From Tanytarsus gracilentus (taxonomy: Eukaryota > Arthropoda > Insecta > Diptera > Chironomidae): a DNA stretch of 64,000 nucleotides. Under the pieces are notes generated by a model, which searched no databases, was not told the DNA's origin, and saw only the letters and a list, made by a program, of their open reading frames with translations. Shown here piece by piece: positions 1-11,933 of this stretch. The translations under genes and the position numbers were made by a program. Every line of letters starts with the position of its first letter. Positions within the stretch are counted from its first letter, which is position 1. The DNA lies in contig JAXRKN010000036.1 of NCBI GenBank assembly GCA_038502055.1, positions 124,001 to 188,000 on the forward strand, in the 5' to 3' direction.

Positions 1-979
1 AGTCATTGTTACGTTTTTTGGCCAAAAAAAAAATCATCAAGGTAATAACCTGATACTATATCAAATACAATTTAACGGGTAAATCTTATATCAAAAATCG
101 CTAATAACTCTTTCACACACATACTCGAACGTGATTTATATTTAAGCTAAATTATTTATTAGTCTGTACAATATTTAAGCATCTATTTCACAAATTCTCG
201 CTTATTTGACGACCACGAATTTTTTCTTCTGTATATGATCACGATTTTTCTCTCTCACACTCACTTTAAAAAGCTCTTATCAGCAAACATTCGCTAGGCG
301 CCTCATGAATGATAAATGTCACAATCGGCTTATTCATATGATTTTTTTGTTCCAGGAAGGACGCTTCATTTGTTTGATAATCACATTACATATTTGCGAA
401 TTTATTATGCAATAGAAAGGACACCGCACATATTTTGCAAATCGTATTAAAAAATCCCTTCGACAATTTTTACATATATTTTACTACGTGTTAGAATGTA
501 CAATGGACACAAAAATAGTAAAATCGTATTGTTGCTCTATATTCTTATACGGTTTCTACACACTTTTATGGGATCTTCACGAAGATATGTGTATTTTAAT
601 TTAATAGCATTTAAATCCAAAAGCATATTTGAAAAGTACTTTCGAACTGTATGCAAGAAACGAGACGCCATGGGAATGTAGAAAAAATTCTTTCCCCTGT
701 TTTCTTTTTACTATAAAGATTTATTTTACTTCAAAATCGTATTTAATCTAACTTACTTGTTCGCATTGAAGCCAAAATATCAAAACATGGTGAAAACGAC
801 TCGGACCTCCTAAATTCGATGCGCCTTTCATTGAGAAGCGCCAAGGAAAAGAAAAACGAAAAAATAATTCCATTAATAGTTCCTCAAAAGGATGTTTTTA
901 AATTCAATTTAGAGCATAATGGATGCTAAATTGTGTGATTAATGATTTTTAAATTCATCGAGTGCGGAAATCAATTTAC
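1..979. other. Non-coding, probably TRIT1 intron
   Basis: The donor GGTAAAT follows the exon ending at 980, so this is most likely the start of the next TRIT1 intron. I looked on the minus strand for the expected downstream exon and saw nothing convincing. The sequence is AT-rich without clear structure. Confidence 0.5.
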
Positions 980-3900
980 CTGGAGCCTTTCTCTGATCCT
1001 CAATTAGTTCACTCAAGCGCTTTCCATAATCTTTGTAGACCTCCAGTGCTCTAAAAAGAAATAAGGAATAAGGTAGAGAAAAATTATTTTTTCATGCAGC
1101 CGCTCTAATTATAATTATTCTTTTAAAAAAGAGAGAATCCACTTGAAGAGAGAATAGTGAAAAAATTTAATCTAATTGAATGGTGAAAATGTTTAAATTT
1201 TTTGTCGCTTAGAACCTGAAGTGATGTAGCATGTAATAATGGCTAATTATAGTGACCAACAACTGCCACACCAATTCACACAATCATTAATGCATATCAA
1301 CATGTACATCATGGAGAGCTCAATTGCGTAGATAATTTTTTCCTCTTTTTTTCTGGACTTTTTATTATTCATTTTTTCAACCACAAAACAAATTGAGATC
1401 GAAGTCGCAGTTTTGAACCATAAAAAATTTGAATTTCCTGCGTTGTCTCCTCCACGCCATTTCGACGTGCTTAAAAGTGTAAGCGATAAGCATACAAAGT
1501 GTGAACTCCATTTCCTCAGCAAACGAGCGTTGAATATTTTGCAAACGACTGCACATTTTCGCAAGAATTTAAACATTTTAAGTGTCGTTTTGCGGTGCAA
1601 TATGTAAAGAAGCATCAATAAAATATATTGAAGACACATTAAATTTTATGAATGCATGTCATACAGAAAAAAAGCCGGCTATTCGAAATGAAAGTTTACT
1701 TAATGGCAGTGCGTAATAATTTTTTCATTATCACCTACTCGACACTCCATAAAAATAGTCGCACATTATGACGACGGATATTTAATTTTTTGTTTTCATT
1801 CTATTTTCTTTTTACTTTTTTTTAATTCCGTTGCAAATAAATAATGATGAGTCAGAATGCAAAATTTTCAGCTCCAATAAGTTTCACTTTTTTCAGGATT
1901 AGATAGTCGAGTTGAAAAAAATCAGTTTTTATTTAAATACTCCAAATTTTAAGGGAACATGTGAATTTCTACTAAGAAGGATCAAAGTGTTTACAATCTA
2001 AAAGTTCCAAGCAAAATTTTCCATCGAAAACAAACAAAAATAAGTCATTAAGAAATAAAAGTAAAATGTCAAATTTATTCCGCAATTTCAAATGGAGTAT
2101 TTGTGCATTTTGCGACTGTACTTTCTCACATAAACTGTCTTTACATTTGAGGTCAAAGACAAGCATCAATTGAGAATATGGTAATAAATGTGTGTGCTCG
2201 ACATTCTGTTTTTCTTTTTATTTATTTCATTTTGGCATTTCGCAAGTGTTCTGTTCACAGTGCAACATGACACTCATTTTCATTTGCATCAAAGCGTGTA
2301 TTATTTTCGCACACTCTCTCGCAACGGCGGTTACAAATAGTTTTTTTTTAATCTGCATTAAATCAAGTACACTTTTTTCCCTTATTTCATCGCATATCCG
2401 CTGAACTTATGAAACGAGTATAAAACGTGAAAAGCACTTTACGTGCATATGAAATCTAAATTTATATCGTGTATGTGTCTTCTGTCGAGACAATTTCTTT
2501 GCATCATCATCATCATCATCAACTCTTTTTATTATATTTCGCGAGCTTAAAAAAGAAATTTTCCCTCTCGCATCTCTGCATCTCTCGGCAAGATAGACCG
2601 GCGAAATAATAAAATCCATTTCGACGACGCCGACGTCGTGAGAGGGAGAGAAGGAGAGGAAAAAAACTTGAATGGTATCTGTATACTTGCATGTAGAGTA
2701 AATAACCGGCTTACGATTACATAGTCGATGCGAGTCACATTATCGTACATAAATACACAGCTTTATAGGAAACTTTTTTCGTCTGTATTTGTTTCGCGCC
2801 AATTCTTTAATATAGCGTGGCTGAGATCGGAGAATTGAAAGAAAAAGGAAAGAGAAAAAAATATGATGTCGAAATGAAATTCTGAGAACAAAATAAGAAG
2901 CGAATAAGAAGAAGTAGAAAAATTTGAGTTTCTTGACTTTCTTATTGCATTTTTCCTCTACAACAATGTTGCTTTGTTTATACACATGTATAAAAATTAA
3001 AAAGCATGCATTTGATATTGTGTAAGTGTGATGAATGTCGTCGTCGTCGGCACCTGATGCTTTATGAGGAGATGTCTCACAAATGAGCGAGAGGAAAAGA
3101 TGAAATATGCCAAACGCAAACAAAAAACTCTTCTTCCAGAAGTCGACATTCCATGTGAGTGGAATTTTTGTCGTTAAAATAAATTTAAGAGCTCATTTCT
3201 GCTGAAAGCCACCTTAAAGTTGTTGATCAGAGAATGTCTTGCAGTTTTCCACACATTTGTATCATGTGGTTTTTTGTTCTTATGCTCAGAAATTTTAATA
3301 TGAATGAGTATTTTAAGCCATTATGTGTGCTCCACAATAAAAAAAAAACCTCAGTCAACTTTTTACGAGTGCATTTTGCCATTCGGTATGTTATGTCTCC
3401 AAAATGAAATAAAAAACGTTCGCTCGTCTGGTGATTTATTTTCGTTTTCTTTACGTTATTAATTTGTACGTTAAAAAATAACAAGAAGTCGAGAATGAGA
3501 TGTAAGACAATGAGACATGGGAAAAGACATTCATCTCTTTTTTTTGCATCAACCTACAAAAAATTTGTTTCTCATAGTCATTAAAAGAATTTTTTTTATC
3601 TCAAAGAAGGCAATAAAAGTCACCACCTTTGAAGAACTTAATGTCTTCGATGCCCATCAATAATCGATCTCAAAAAAATATATCTTCTATAATATCGAAC
3701 CTAATTGGGCAACAAAAGACATGAGCCATAAATTATTTTTTTTGTGACTTTTAATAGTTTCCACTTAAACCTCAATTCTAATATTTTCTAATTGAGCTAT
3801 GATGATACGATGATGCTTCCGCACACGACACTGAAAAATCAATTAGAAAATTTTGAAAGCATATTACATAAATATGAAATCCCAGGAAACCCATTGACGT

Positions 3901-6900
3901 ATAATTGATAGCATTTATTTTCTAAGAATAAAAAATATCGATAGTCAAGTGTATTTATTTTGATAAATTGCCATTTGGTGTTGTGTGCGTTATGGAAAGT
4001 GCAGTGTACATTTTCTATCTTCTTCTTCTTCTTTGCATTTTCAGTGTCGCAAATGTGGGAAAATGTTACAGCACATGTGTTCTCTTGTACATCAAATATG
4101 CCCACAGGGAATCTCTGATGAGCAGAACATTCACACAGAATTTTTATCACTTCGAACATAGTGAACATATACACAAGTCATGCATGGTGAAAGAAGACAA
4201 GGGGCCTCAGATATTAGTATCGAAAAAAAAAAGAGCGAACGCATTGGCAATAATTAATGTGTATCTGAAATTCAATATCTCCCATATGTTTCACATGCAC
4301 AGACACACTAGGCAATAATGGTGCGGTGTTAAAGAACTTGAAGATAAAAAAAATGTTTTTAATTTTTTTTCTCCTTTCTCTAAATGTGTATTATAACTTG
4401 TAACACCTCAAATTACATGGTGTGATGAGAAAAAATTGAGTAAATCATTTAAGGTTCACAATATTTTCGTGAAATTTGATAACAAGTGTACACAAAATTT
4501 TAAACATATATGACTACGATATTAGACATGTACATGTTCTCATGTTTTAGATATCAAACTCCAAAAAAAAAGTGAGAAGATCCCAAGAAGAAAAAAAAAT
4601 CGATAGAAAGGGAGGAGATGAGAAAATGTAGACGAGATTCAGACGATAAAAGAAGAAGATCAGATTGTAGTTAAAGAGCAAGGAGAAAATTTCGTGCCTT
4701 GTGTTGACAATTTTCATCTTCGTTTTATCAAAATTTGGCTTGGGGTAGATTGAACTCGAGTAAGCGTGTATAGGTGGAGTGGAAAAAAACGACAGACGCA
4801 ACGCAAATGTGTTTTCAGAAAAATGAAGCCATTTTCCATCAATTGATGATCTTAAAAACGGTTTGTGGATACTCATATTTTTTTTGCAAACCAGCATAAA
4901 TTGTGAACAAACGCAAAACCACAAAACTCGACATCTGCTTTCATAAGTAATTTAACTTCGTTTTCTGTCTCCCTCATTTTTAAGTGCACTAATTTGGATA
5001 CAATTAAATTATCAGCGTGGTTTTTTCTTCGAACATCATATCACGCTTGCATTATTTTCGCGCGTGCAAATATTATTTTCATCGCATAATTCATTCCCTT
5101 ATCAAATTTTATTTGTATAACGAAGTACTTAAATACAAAGTACATGAAGTTCAATGACGAAAATTATTAAATTAAATATAAACAAAATAAAAGCAAAAAC
5201 CGCAAAAAATTCTCATCAAGTTTGTTGTGTGAGAATTTTCAGCTTTAATAATATTTTATAAGTTTAAAAATACTTTCTTGTTGTAGATTGAATTTTGTTA
5301 AGTTTAAATGAAAAATTTACAGATAAAATTTAAAAAAAATTAAATTTTTTTAATTAACATTTTTATGACCTGAAAAAAAAGATGAAAATTTATTCATTGA
5401 AAAAAAATTCATTAAGCTGTTTAAATATTTTTCACATCTGTATACAGCGTTCTCATCTTATTTTAGCTTGTAGTTAACGAAAAATGCAACATTGTATAGA
5501 GAGAGAAAACTCATAAACATTTCTTTAAATTTTCCATCACATTTGAGTCAACAAAACGTCGTTTTCACTTATAATATAATGACGCAACTGAAAATACATA
5601 AAAAAATGTAAAAGAGTTACTTAAATGAATAATGAATAGGGCTCGTTGTGCTCCCTTAATCATTTCCCTTTCACGCGTATCTATTTAGAATGCATCAAAG
5701 TCATGTCAACGAAGAAGAAGATAACAGAAAATGTTGTTCTACACTCAGCAAAAGTCGACGCCGCTATTATTATTTTTTGTCGTCAGTTTTAAAATATTTA
5801 TTCAAATGTATTGGTTCCTTTCAATTTCTTCTTTTCCCTTTTTCCTTTTTTTGTAATCTCATTTTCGATAAAGAGTCAATATTTAATTACCACATGATAC
5901 TTTTTTTTAAAAAAAAGAGAGAGAAATATATTTCGATGACTTAAAAAAATAATCGTGAGTCTTCAATTTATTTTTGGGCTGATATTTACACATCTTATCA
6001 AAAGTGAAACAGAATATAAATCCATAAATATATAATATTGAACATCTAATAATATTAATAAACAAACAAAGAGGAAAGAGTAGAAAAATAACAATAAATT
6101 TGGTGTTCGTCGCTTATCGCTCGACATGCTAGATTAGTAACGCGCTTATGGCGATTACCTTACAACCATTTCATTCATCGCGAGAGAGACTTTTATTTTA
6201 AATTTAAATGCAAAACTACAATTACACTGAACAATTTACGGAGAAATAAAATCTCCAACTGGCATTTCGTAAATAAATTGTAGGATTTTGCGGGAATAAT
6301 AAAAACGCTCTTGCTGCAGATTCCTTTTTATGAGATCATTTTTTTAATCTTAAATCGCGAAGCATAAAATAAAAAATTCCCTACAGCAGTTCTTGTGTTA
6401 TCCTATCAAATGCGACGTATGTAAATTTTACAGTTGGAATATTATCGGGTTTTCCGGCACATTTTTAGCACACATAGAAAATTCTTGGGTTTTGATCGTG
6501 CATGATAAGTTTTATGTTACGAAACCCATGCAAAATTCACTTTACTATGGCAAAGTGTGCAAACAAAAAAATATCAAGCCATAAATTTAACTCGAAATTC
6601 GATATTTTGTTGACGTCTTTGAGCGCGAAATTATTTGCTGTGAATGGAGTAAAAGGGAACTCAAATAAATCGTCGTATTTCTCTGGAACTCAATGAGTTC
6701 ATAAACGATTGAAAAAATGCGCTTATCTTGCGAGTGTAGGTGAAACTTGACGAACCAAACAGTGCACATGAAATACAACTCGAATTAAAATTTTTTTTTG
6801 TAACGGACGCTTTTAGGTTGCAAATGCTAAAAACATACAAATACAGCCATTTAATTCATCAGCGGAATTTGAAAAAATGTGTATCAGTTATCAGCAACAC

Positions 6901-9900
6901 ACGCGTTGTACTTAATTGACATATTTTTCGCCTATTTTAAAACTCACTTCATTTACTCTTTTTATACTACTTCAAAAAAAAATTATATACAAATTTTTAC
7001 CATATATGATGATTTTAAATGACGTTCATCACGACATCGTTCACTTGGAAAAACAATTGCGAATTGAATGTCTGTCTGTGACAAAACAGATTTTTCGTGT
7101 GGTGATATACAAAATGCATGCTTGTGATTATGATGCAAAAAAAACCGATTTGTTTATCTGCTTATATAATTTTTTATCTAGCACAAATATAGAGTTAGCA
7201 CCTTTAGGGTGAGTCCTGGTGATATTTTTATATATTTGTTTTAAAAATAATAAATAAAGTAAAAAAATTGAAAGTTTTTCGACTATTTATTGAGGGCGCC
7301 TGCGACTCACATCCTTACCCTATATATTTCGTTATCATTTTTCTCATGTTCTAGTTTTGTACATTTTTGTATAGTCGGCTCCGATTAGTTCAAGTTCAGT
7401 TTTTTTTTGCTCTTGCATCATTTTTCAATTTTTTATCATCATTCAGCGAAAAAAATGAGTTTGAAACATGAATGCATGATATTCAATGCCATAGCTTTTG
7501 ACTTTTTAAAGTGAAAATTTAATTTTTGCTCGAGCTCTTGTGTTTTTACGATTCTCAAACATATATACGTGATGGAAAAAAGAAAGAAACTCGTTTTTCT
7601 TTTTCCCTCAAGTGAGAGAAGGAAAATATTTTTAGAATTTTTTTTCAACTCTCATTGATGCGTCGAAGTTTTTTTCCGCGTTTATTTTCAGAAATGTAGT
7701 CGCCACCCGCCAAATAAAATAAAATGCGAAGAACTCAAAAATTTTCTTTCTTTTTTCTTAGAGCGGAAAAATTGTTCAATGACACTCGGCGAGTTTAATG
7801 AGAGGTCGAATGGACACTCAACAAACTTGAGTTATTGAAATTTAAAAATATTTCTTGTAATGTATCGGAAAACTCACCTCATAATTTTTCGCTTGTTATT
7901 TGGATGCAGTCGCATTGCCGTGTCTGGATCAATTACTTTGAGATATTCAAACAGCCTTTGTGAGTCCATTTGTAGCATCGTATCAGCGAGTGAATTGTCT
8001 TTTATGAATTCGCGCACGTCTGGACTTAAATGCCTCAATTCGTCCTCATAATCGTCATCAATTTTTCTTTTATAGCCGATGCTTGGCGAAACAAGATTTT
8101 TCCATAATACCGCTTCAATCCAATAGTTTGTGCCGCCAACGATGATGGGGATTTTTGACTGTTGCAATAAATTATCAATCTGCATGAAATAAATAAATGT
8201 TAAATTCATTTTTACGAGCTCACGCCAAAGACTCTCGAGATAAAAAAAAAGATAAAAATTGCATGATTATGACACAAAATGATTTGTTCAACTGACCCAA
8301 TTTGCCGATTTTTTTTAACTTATATTTTTAGAGCAGTTTTATATTTCGCAGAAAAAAATGTAGTGTGTGCGTTTAGCGAGGAACAACTTTATAGACATAC
8401 GGATGAGGCAGAGTAAAAATAGCAAAATTTAATAGACAGTTTAAAGTCAAAATGTTAATTTCTTTACATGATGGCATTTTTTTTTTCGTCGACACACTTC
8501 CTAATCATCAACTCTCGCTTTCAAGCCGAGATAAAATCTTCCACGTAACGCACGTTCTCATCGAACATCGTAGATAGGTGCTATTTGCTCAACCTTACAT
8601 GTCCACGGTTGACAACAAAGCGATTCGTTGATTTTTATCAAATATTGCGAACATTATAAAGCTTTTTCATGGCAATTTAAAAAAAATAGCACAGAAATCT
8701 CATGATACAGGGCAAACATAAGATATGGTTTAGAGGATGTCGCGTCGACATAAAATCGAGTCACTAGTTAACGAAATAGTAGTAACAAAGAAGAACAGAC
8801 TAGCATTTAACCTTGGACAGTCAAATCAGTGCGTTGCTCTTTAAGCGCGATTTTTTTTAAAAAATCATTTTCGTGTGATTCGCAATACATCCGCATTCTG
8901 CGTAAAATATACAACGTCTATTAACGAATTTTATGGTTGTGTTCGACGCATCTGAAGAGGCGAGAATTTTTTTGGTGAATTTTATCTTTTTTCCCCTTTT
9001 ATCTCATCGCACGTGCGTGTGTGTATATTGGGTCCTAGAAAACTAAATTTTAGAATATAAATAAAGCGAAGAAATTTTTGAGAAAGATTTTATTGCATAT
9101 ATTACAGCTATCTGTGAATATTTATTGGAACGTTAGATCTTTTCACTTTCTTTCCATGGCAACCATCATCAGTAGAGTCGCGGCGAGAGCTGGAGATAGC
9201 GAAACAAATGTGTGAATTTTTTTTTGTGAGAAAAGAAAATTTCTATTTTTATAATCAACTCATGTGATTCATGTTATCGTACATTATCTACTTAGCCTGA
9301 TGCCCTATATTTTTTTTTCTTCTTGGCACAGAAATTCTCTTTTTTTCATTTCATTTTCAAACTAGAGGAAGTTTTTTTGACAATTAAACTCGACATGTGA
9401 CTGTTGAAAGAAAAAGGTGTTAATTAAACACATTCTCAGAAAACGTAGAAGAAGATAATAAAAGAAAAACTTTGTAGCAGAAGTTTACATTTGAATTTAT
9501 TGCTCAGCGATTTTGCCATATAGTTAGGCTATTATATTGTCGTCAATGAGTAGGAAGTTATGTGATAGCGCTACATGTGTGAAAAAAAATTCGACTGCGA
9601 AGTAATGAAGAAAAAATTTCAAGGTCTCTCATAAAGCCGGTGAATACCGGCTAATTTAAACGATAGCAACAGTCTCATTTCAGACATTTCCGTCTCTGGC
9701 CTTCATTTCTTCTTGCATTTGTAGTAGTAGTAGAATTGCGAAAAGAAAATGCTCTTAAATAGATGCGAACACTTTTCAAATTTATATGAAAAAAGAGATT
9801 AACTAAAAGTTGATTAATGAGTGGAAAAATTTGAGACTTCATTGAACTTTTTTTTATACGCTTTACAATTAACCCTTTTTGTCGCAGACATTTCTTCACG

Positions 9901-11899
9901 TGTTATCCAATTATTGATCATAAAAATCGGGGGACGCTTATTAAATACTAAAGACATGCGTACGTGTGACTTAAAGGCGATCGTTGCCGTCGTCAACGAG
10001 CCTCTCAAGTCATAAAAATGTAAAACCTTATCTACGTAGCCATTTTTTTCAAAAGTTTTCTTGAATAGATTTATAAATTAAACTACTCGTCAATGAATTT
10101 TTAAGTAGCTGTGAGAGTTCTGATTAATCATATGGAGTTAGTCTCATTATGACTGAATATTCTTTAGAGGATGGCTACTAAAAGAATAGATTTAAAAACC
10201 TGCGTTGATTATCGTTCTTTGTTACCATACGAAAAAAAAAATTGGGTGCCAGAACTTGATTTCAATTTTTTTTAAGGAGGAAGAAAAAACTATGAATAAG
10301 AAAACGATTAAAAGTGGCCGTCAGCGAGTTCATTCCCCATTCCCAAAACCTCTTTATCGCACACATTGTAGGAAATTCTACATAAAAAATGTGTTGATAT
10401 ATTAGCATACGTTAGGCTTGACCTTCAGATTATATTTTTTTTTTGAATCGACACACAGAGCGAGCTTATATATCACACATCGTCAGCCTACATATAAAGA
10501 CGCGTGATATATTTTAGATTTATAGTCGAGTGTCAAAGAAAAAGAAACTCATTCTTCAGCACTTACTTCTTCTTTATTTTAGAATTGCTAATTTGCTCGT
10601 TTCTCAAAAGTTTGTTTACCTCAATAGCTTCGTTGCGAAACCGCGAAGTTCAAAAAATTCACACATGCCTGATAGAAATAATTTATTAAGTACTTGAAGT
10701 TCTCTTTTTTAAATCTAAAAATCGAAACGAGCAAGTTATAAAACAAAAGTTAAATTATTTTCGAAAACGATCAAGAATCTGTTGCTTAATTAGAATTTTC
10801 TCTCAAACTGGATTTTTGATTGGAATTTTTAAGATTCTTGATCAATGTTTGAATTATGTTGAATATCAAGATTTTTTCTCTCACTAGCTCTTCGCTTTAT
10901 GTTGTATTCCGTAGTCTATTCTTTAATTTTCGTGTCGGTTTCTCTTTCAAAAAAAACTCTTTTTTCATAAACCCCATCAGACACTTATCAAAAATTCTAA
11001 GCAATTGAAATACGTGAAAGGAAGAATAAAACATGTGTGTGCAAAAAAAATTGTATATATGGCACATATTAAAAAATTATAATGACAGTCCACATTTCCT
11101 TTCAGGAAACGGCGTGTCTGCGGACATGTTTCATTGCAAACCATAAAGGAAAAACGATACTCGCAACGTATTTGACATAATTCATTCCTAGCCCCTTTTT
11201 TGCTTTTATTTTTTAATTATGAATGAAATCATCATTATTCACTAGGTTGAAATTGATTATGGAAAAAAATGAAGAGTTTTTTCTTACGATCGGTAATGCC
11301 TTATCACGAAAGTGCGTTACGGTGAACGATTCATGAGGGGCTCCGACGTCAAGTAAGTGGTGCGGTGCTTGCGATTGCTCTTCATTTGTGGCTTTTGCTG
11401 TTGCTATGTTCAGTCCTTTGTACACCTGTAGTTAAAAATATACGGAATAAAAATTAACTCAATGACAAATTATGTTTGTTTAGATGGATTGAGATGATAA
11501 ATAATTTCGGCAAGAGATATCACCTGCATTGAATCGGCAGAAATTATTTCGGCATTGAAGCGACGAGCGAGTTCGATTGAGAGCTAAATGAAATAAAAAC
11601 GTTTTATGAGTTTTAAATGATTTTGAATAAAATTTATGATGAAGGAAATTAAAAAGTTTAATTTCAAAAATTTGAATTTCGTTCCTAAATAATTTGTTTC
11701 CCTCAATTAATTATTTTTTTTTCAAAAATAATTAAAACTTTAAGGTTTTTTAATTTGCAAAATAAATTTTTAAATCGCGATCTTCTTGATCAAGAAATTT
11801 AACAACGATCATTTTTTGTTTCAAAAATATATTGAATACCTTCGTTTTACCAGTACCAGTGCTTCCCAATAAAACAATCATTGGCACTTTTCTTAACAT
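980..11899 (-). CDS. TRIT1: tRNA dimethylallyltransferase (TRIT1/MiaA family), 5' part, five exons, C-terminus off the left edge
   Basis: Transfers a dimethylallyl group to N6 of A37 in tRNAs reading codons that start with U. Exons on the minus strand are 11899-11840, 11583-11524, 11425-11288, 8179-7878 and 1050-980. All junctions are GT-AG and the phases join to 631 nt (210 codons plus one base). Exon 1 encodes the P-loop GSTGTGKTK at residues 12-20. Exon 2 ends in the family motif SADSMQ, followed by VYKGLNIATAK. Exon 4 holds IPIIVGGTNYW, and the protein is open at 'DQRKAPG'. The start is the only in-frame ATG after a TAA about 50 nt upstream. Only about ten residues precede the P-loop, so there is no obvious mitochondrial presequence. 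The tRNA-binding and any zinc-finger C-terminal regions must lie left of base 980. Introns range from under 100 bp to 6.8 kb. Family identity is certain; exact splice sites were called by eye. Confidence 0.93.
2502..2521. repeat. (CAT)6 microsatellite
   Basis: Six perfect CAT units plus CA, in the large TRIT1 intron. Confidence 0.9.
5900..5917. repeat. Perfect 18 bp palindrome (C-T8-A8-G)
   Basis: A single C, eight T, eight A and a G form a perfect inverted repeat with no loop. It lies in the TRIT1 intron. Given the base composition it may be chance. Confidence 0.6.
8180..11287 (-). other. TRIT1 intron 3 (3.1 kb)
   Basis: Donor ATC|GTAAGAA at 11288/11287 and acceptor CATGCAG at 8180; the join is phase 0 and restores ...DKALPI-IDNLLQQS. 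Two CACGTG E-boxes occur at 9010 and about 9897. Nothing coding was seen. Confidence 0.8.
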
Positions 11900-11927
11900 A
11901 TCTTCTTTTTCTTTGCAATTTTCCTTT

Positions 11928-11933
11928 CACTGA
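11928..11933 (-). promoter_or_regulatory. Possible TRIT1 initiator (TCAGTG)
   Basis: An arthropod-type TCAGTG initiator lies 32 nt upstream of the TRIT1 ATG, which would give a very short 5'UTR. No TATA box was seen. Motifs of this length are common, so this is only a candidate. Confidence 0.3.

Larger units (their letters stand above)
1051..7877 (-). other. TRIT1 intron 4 (6.8 kb)
   Basis: Bounded by the donor AG|GTGAGTT at 7878/7877 and the acceptor TTTTTAG at 1051. AT-rich and rich in stop codons. It holds a CAT microsatellite, a perfect A/T palindrome and an isolated TATCGATA. It also holds one plus-strand ORF at 3992-4318 that begins like a signal peptide, but nothing recognisable. The overlapping short ORFs on both strands look like chance. 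Confidence 0.8.

Noticed and set aside
1247..1639. 130-codon minus-strand ORF in the TRIT1 intron
   Set aside because: Lies inside a well-defined intron, no domain, and a plus-strand ORF overlaps it.
4547..4924. 125-codon minus-strand ORF
   Set aside because: Phe/Ser/Leu-rich product with no motif; AT-rich chance frame inside an intron.
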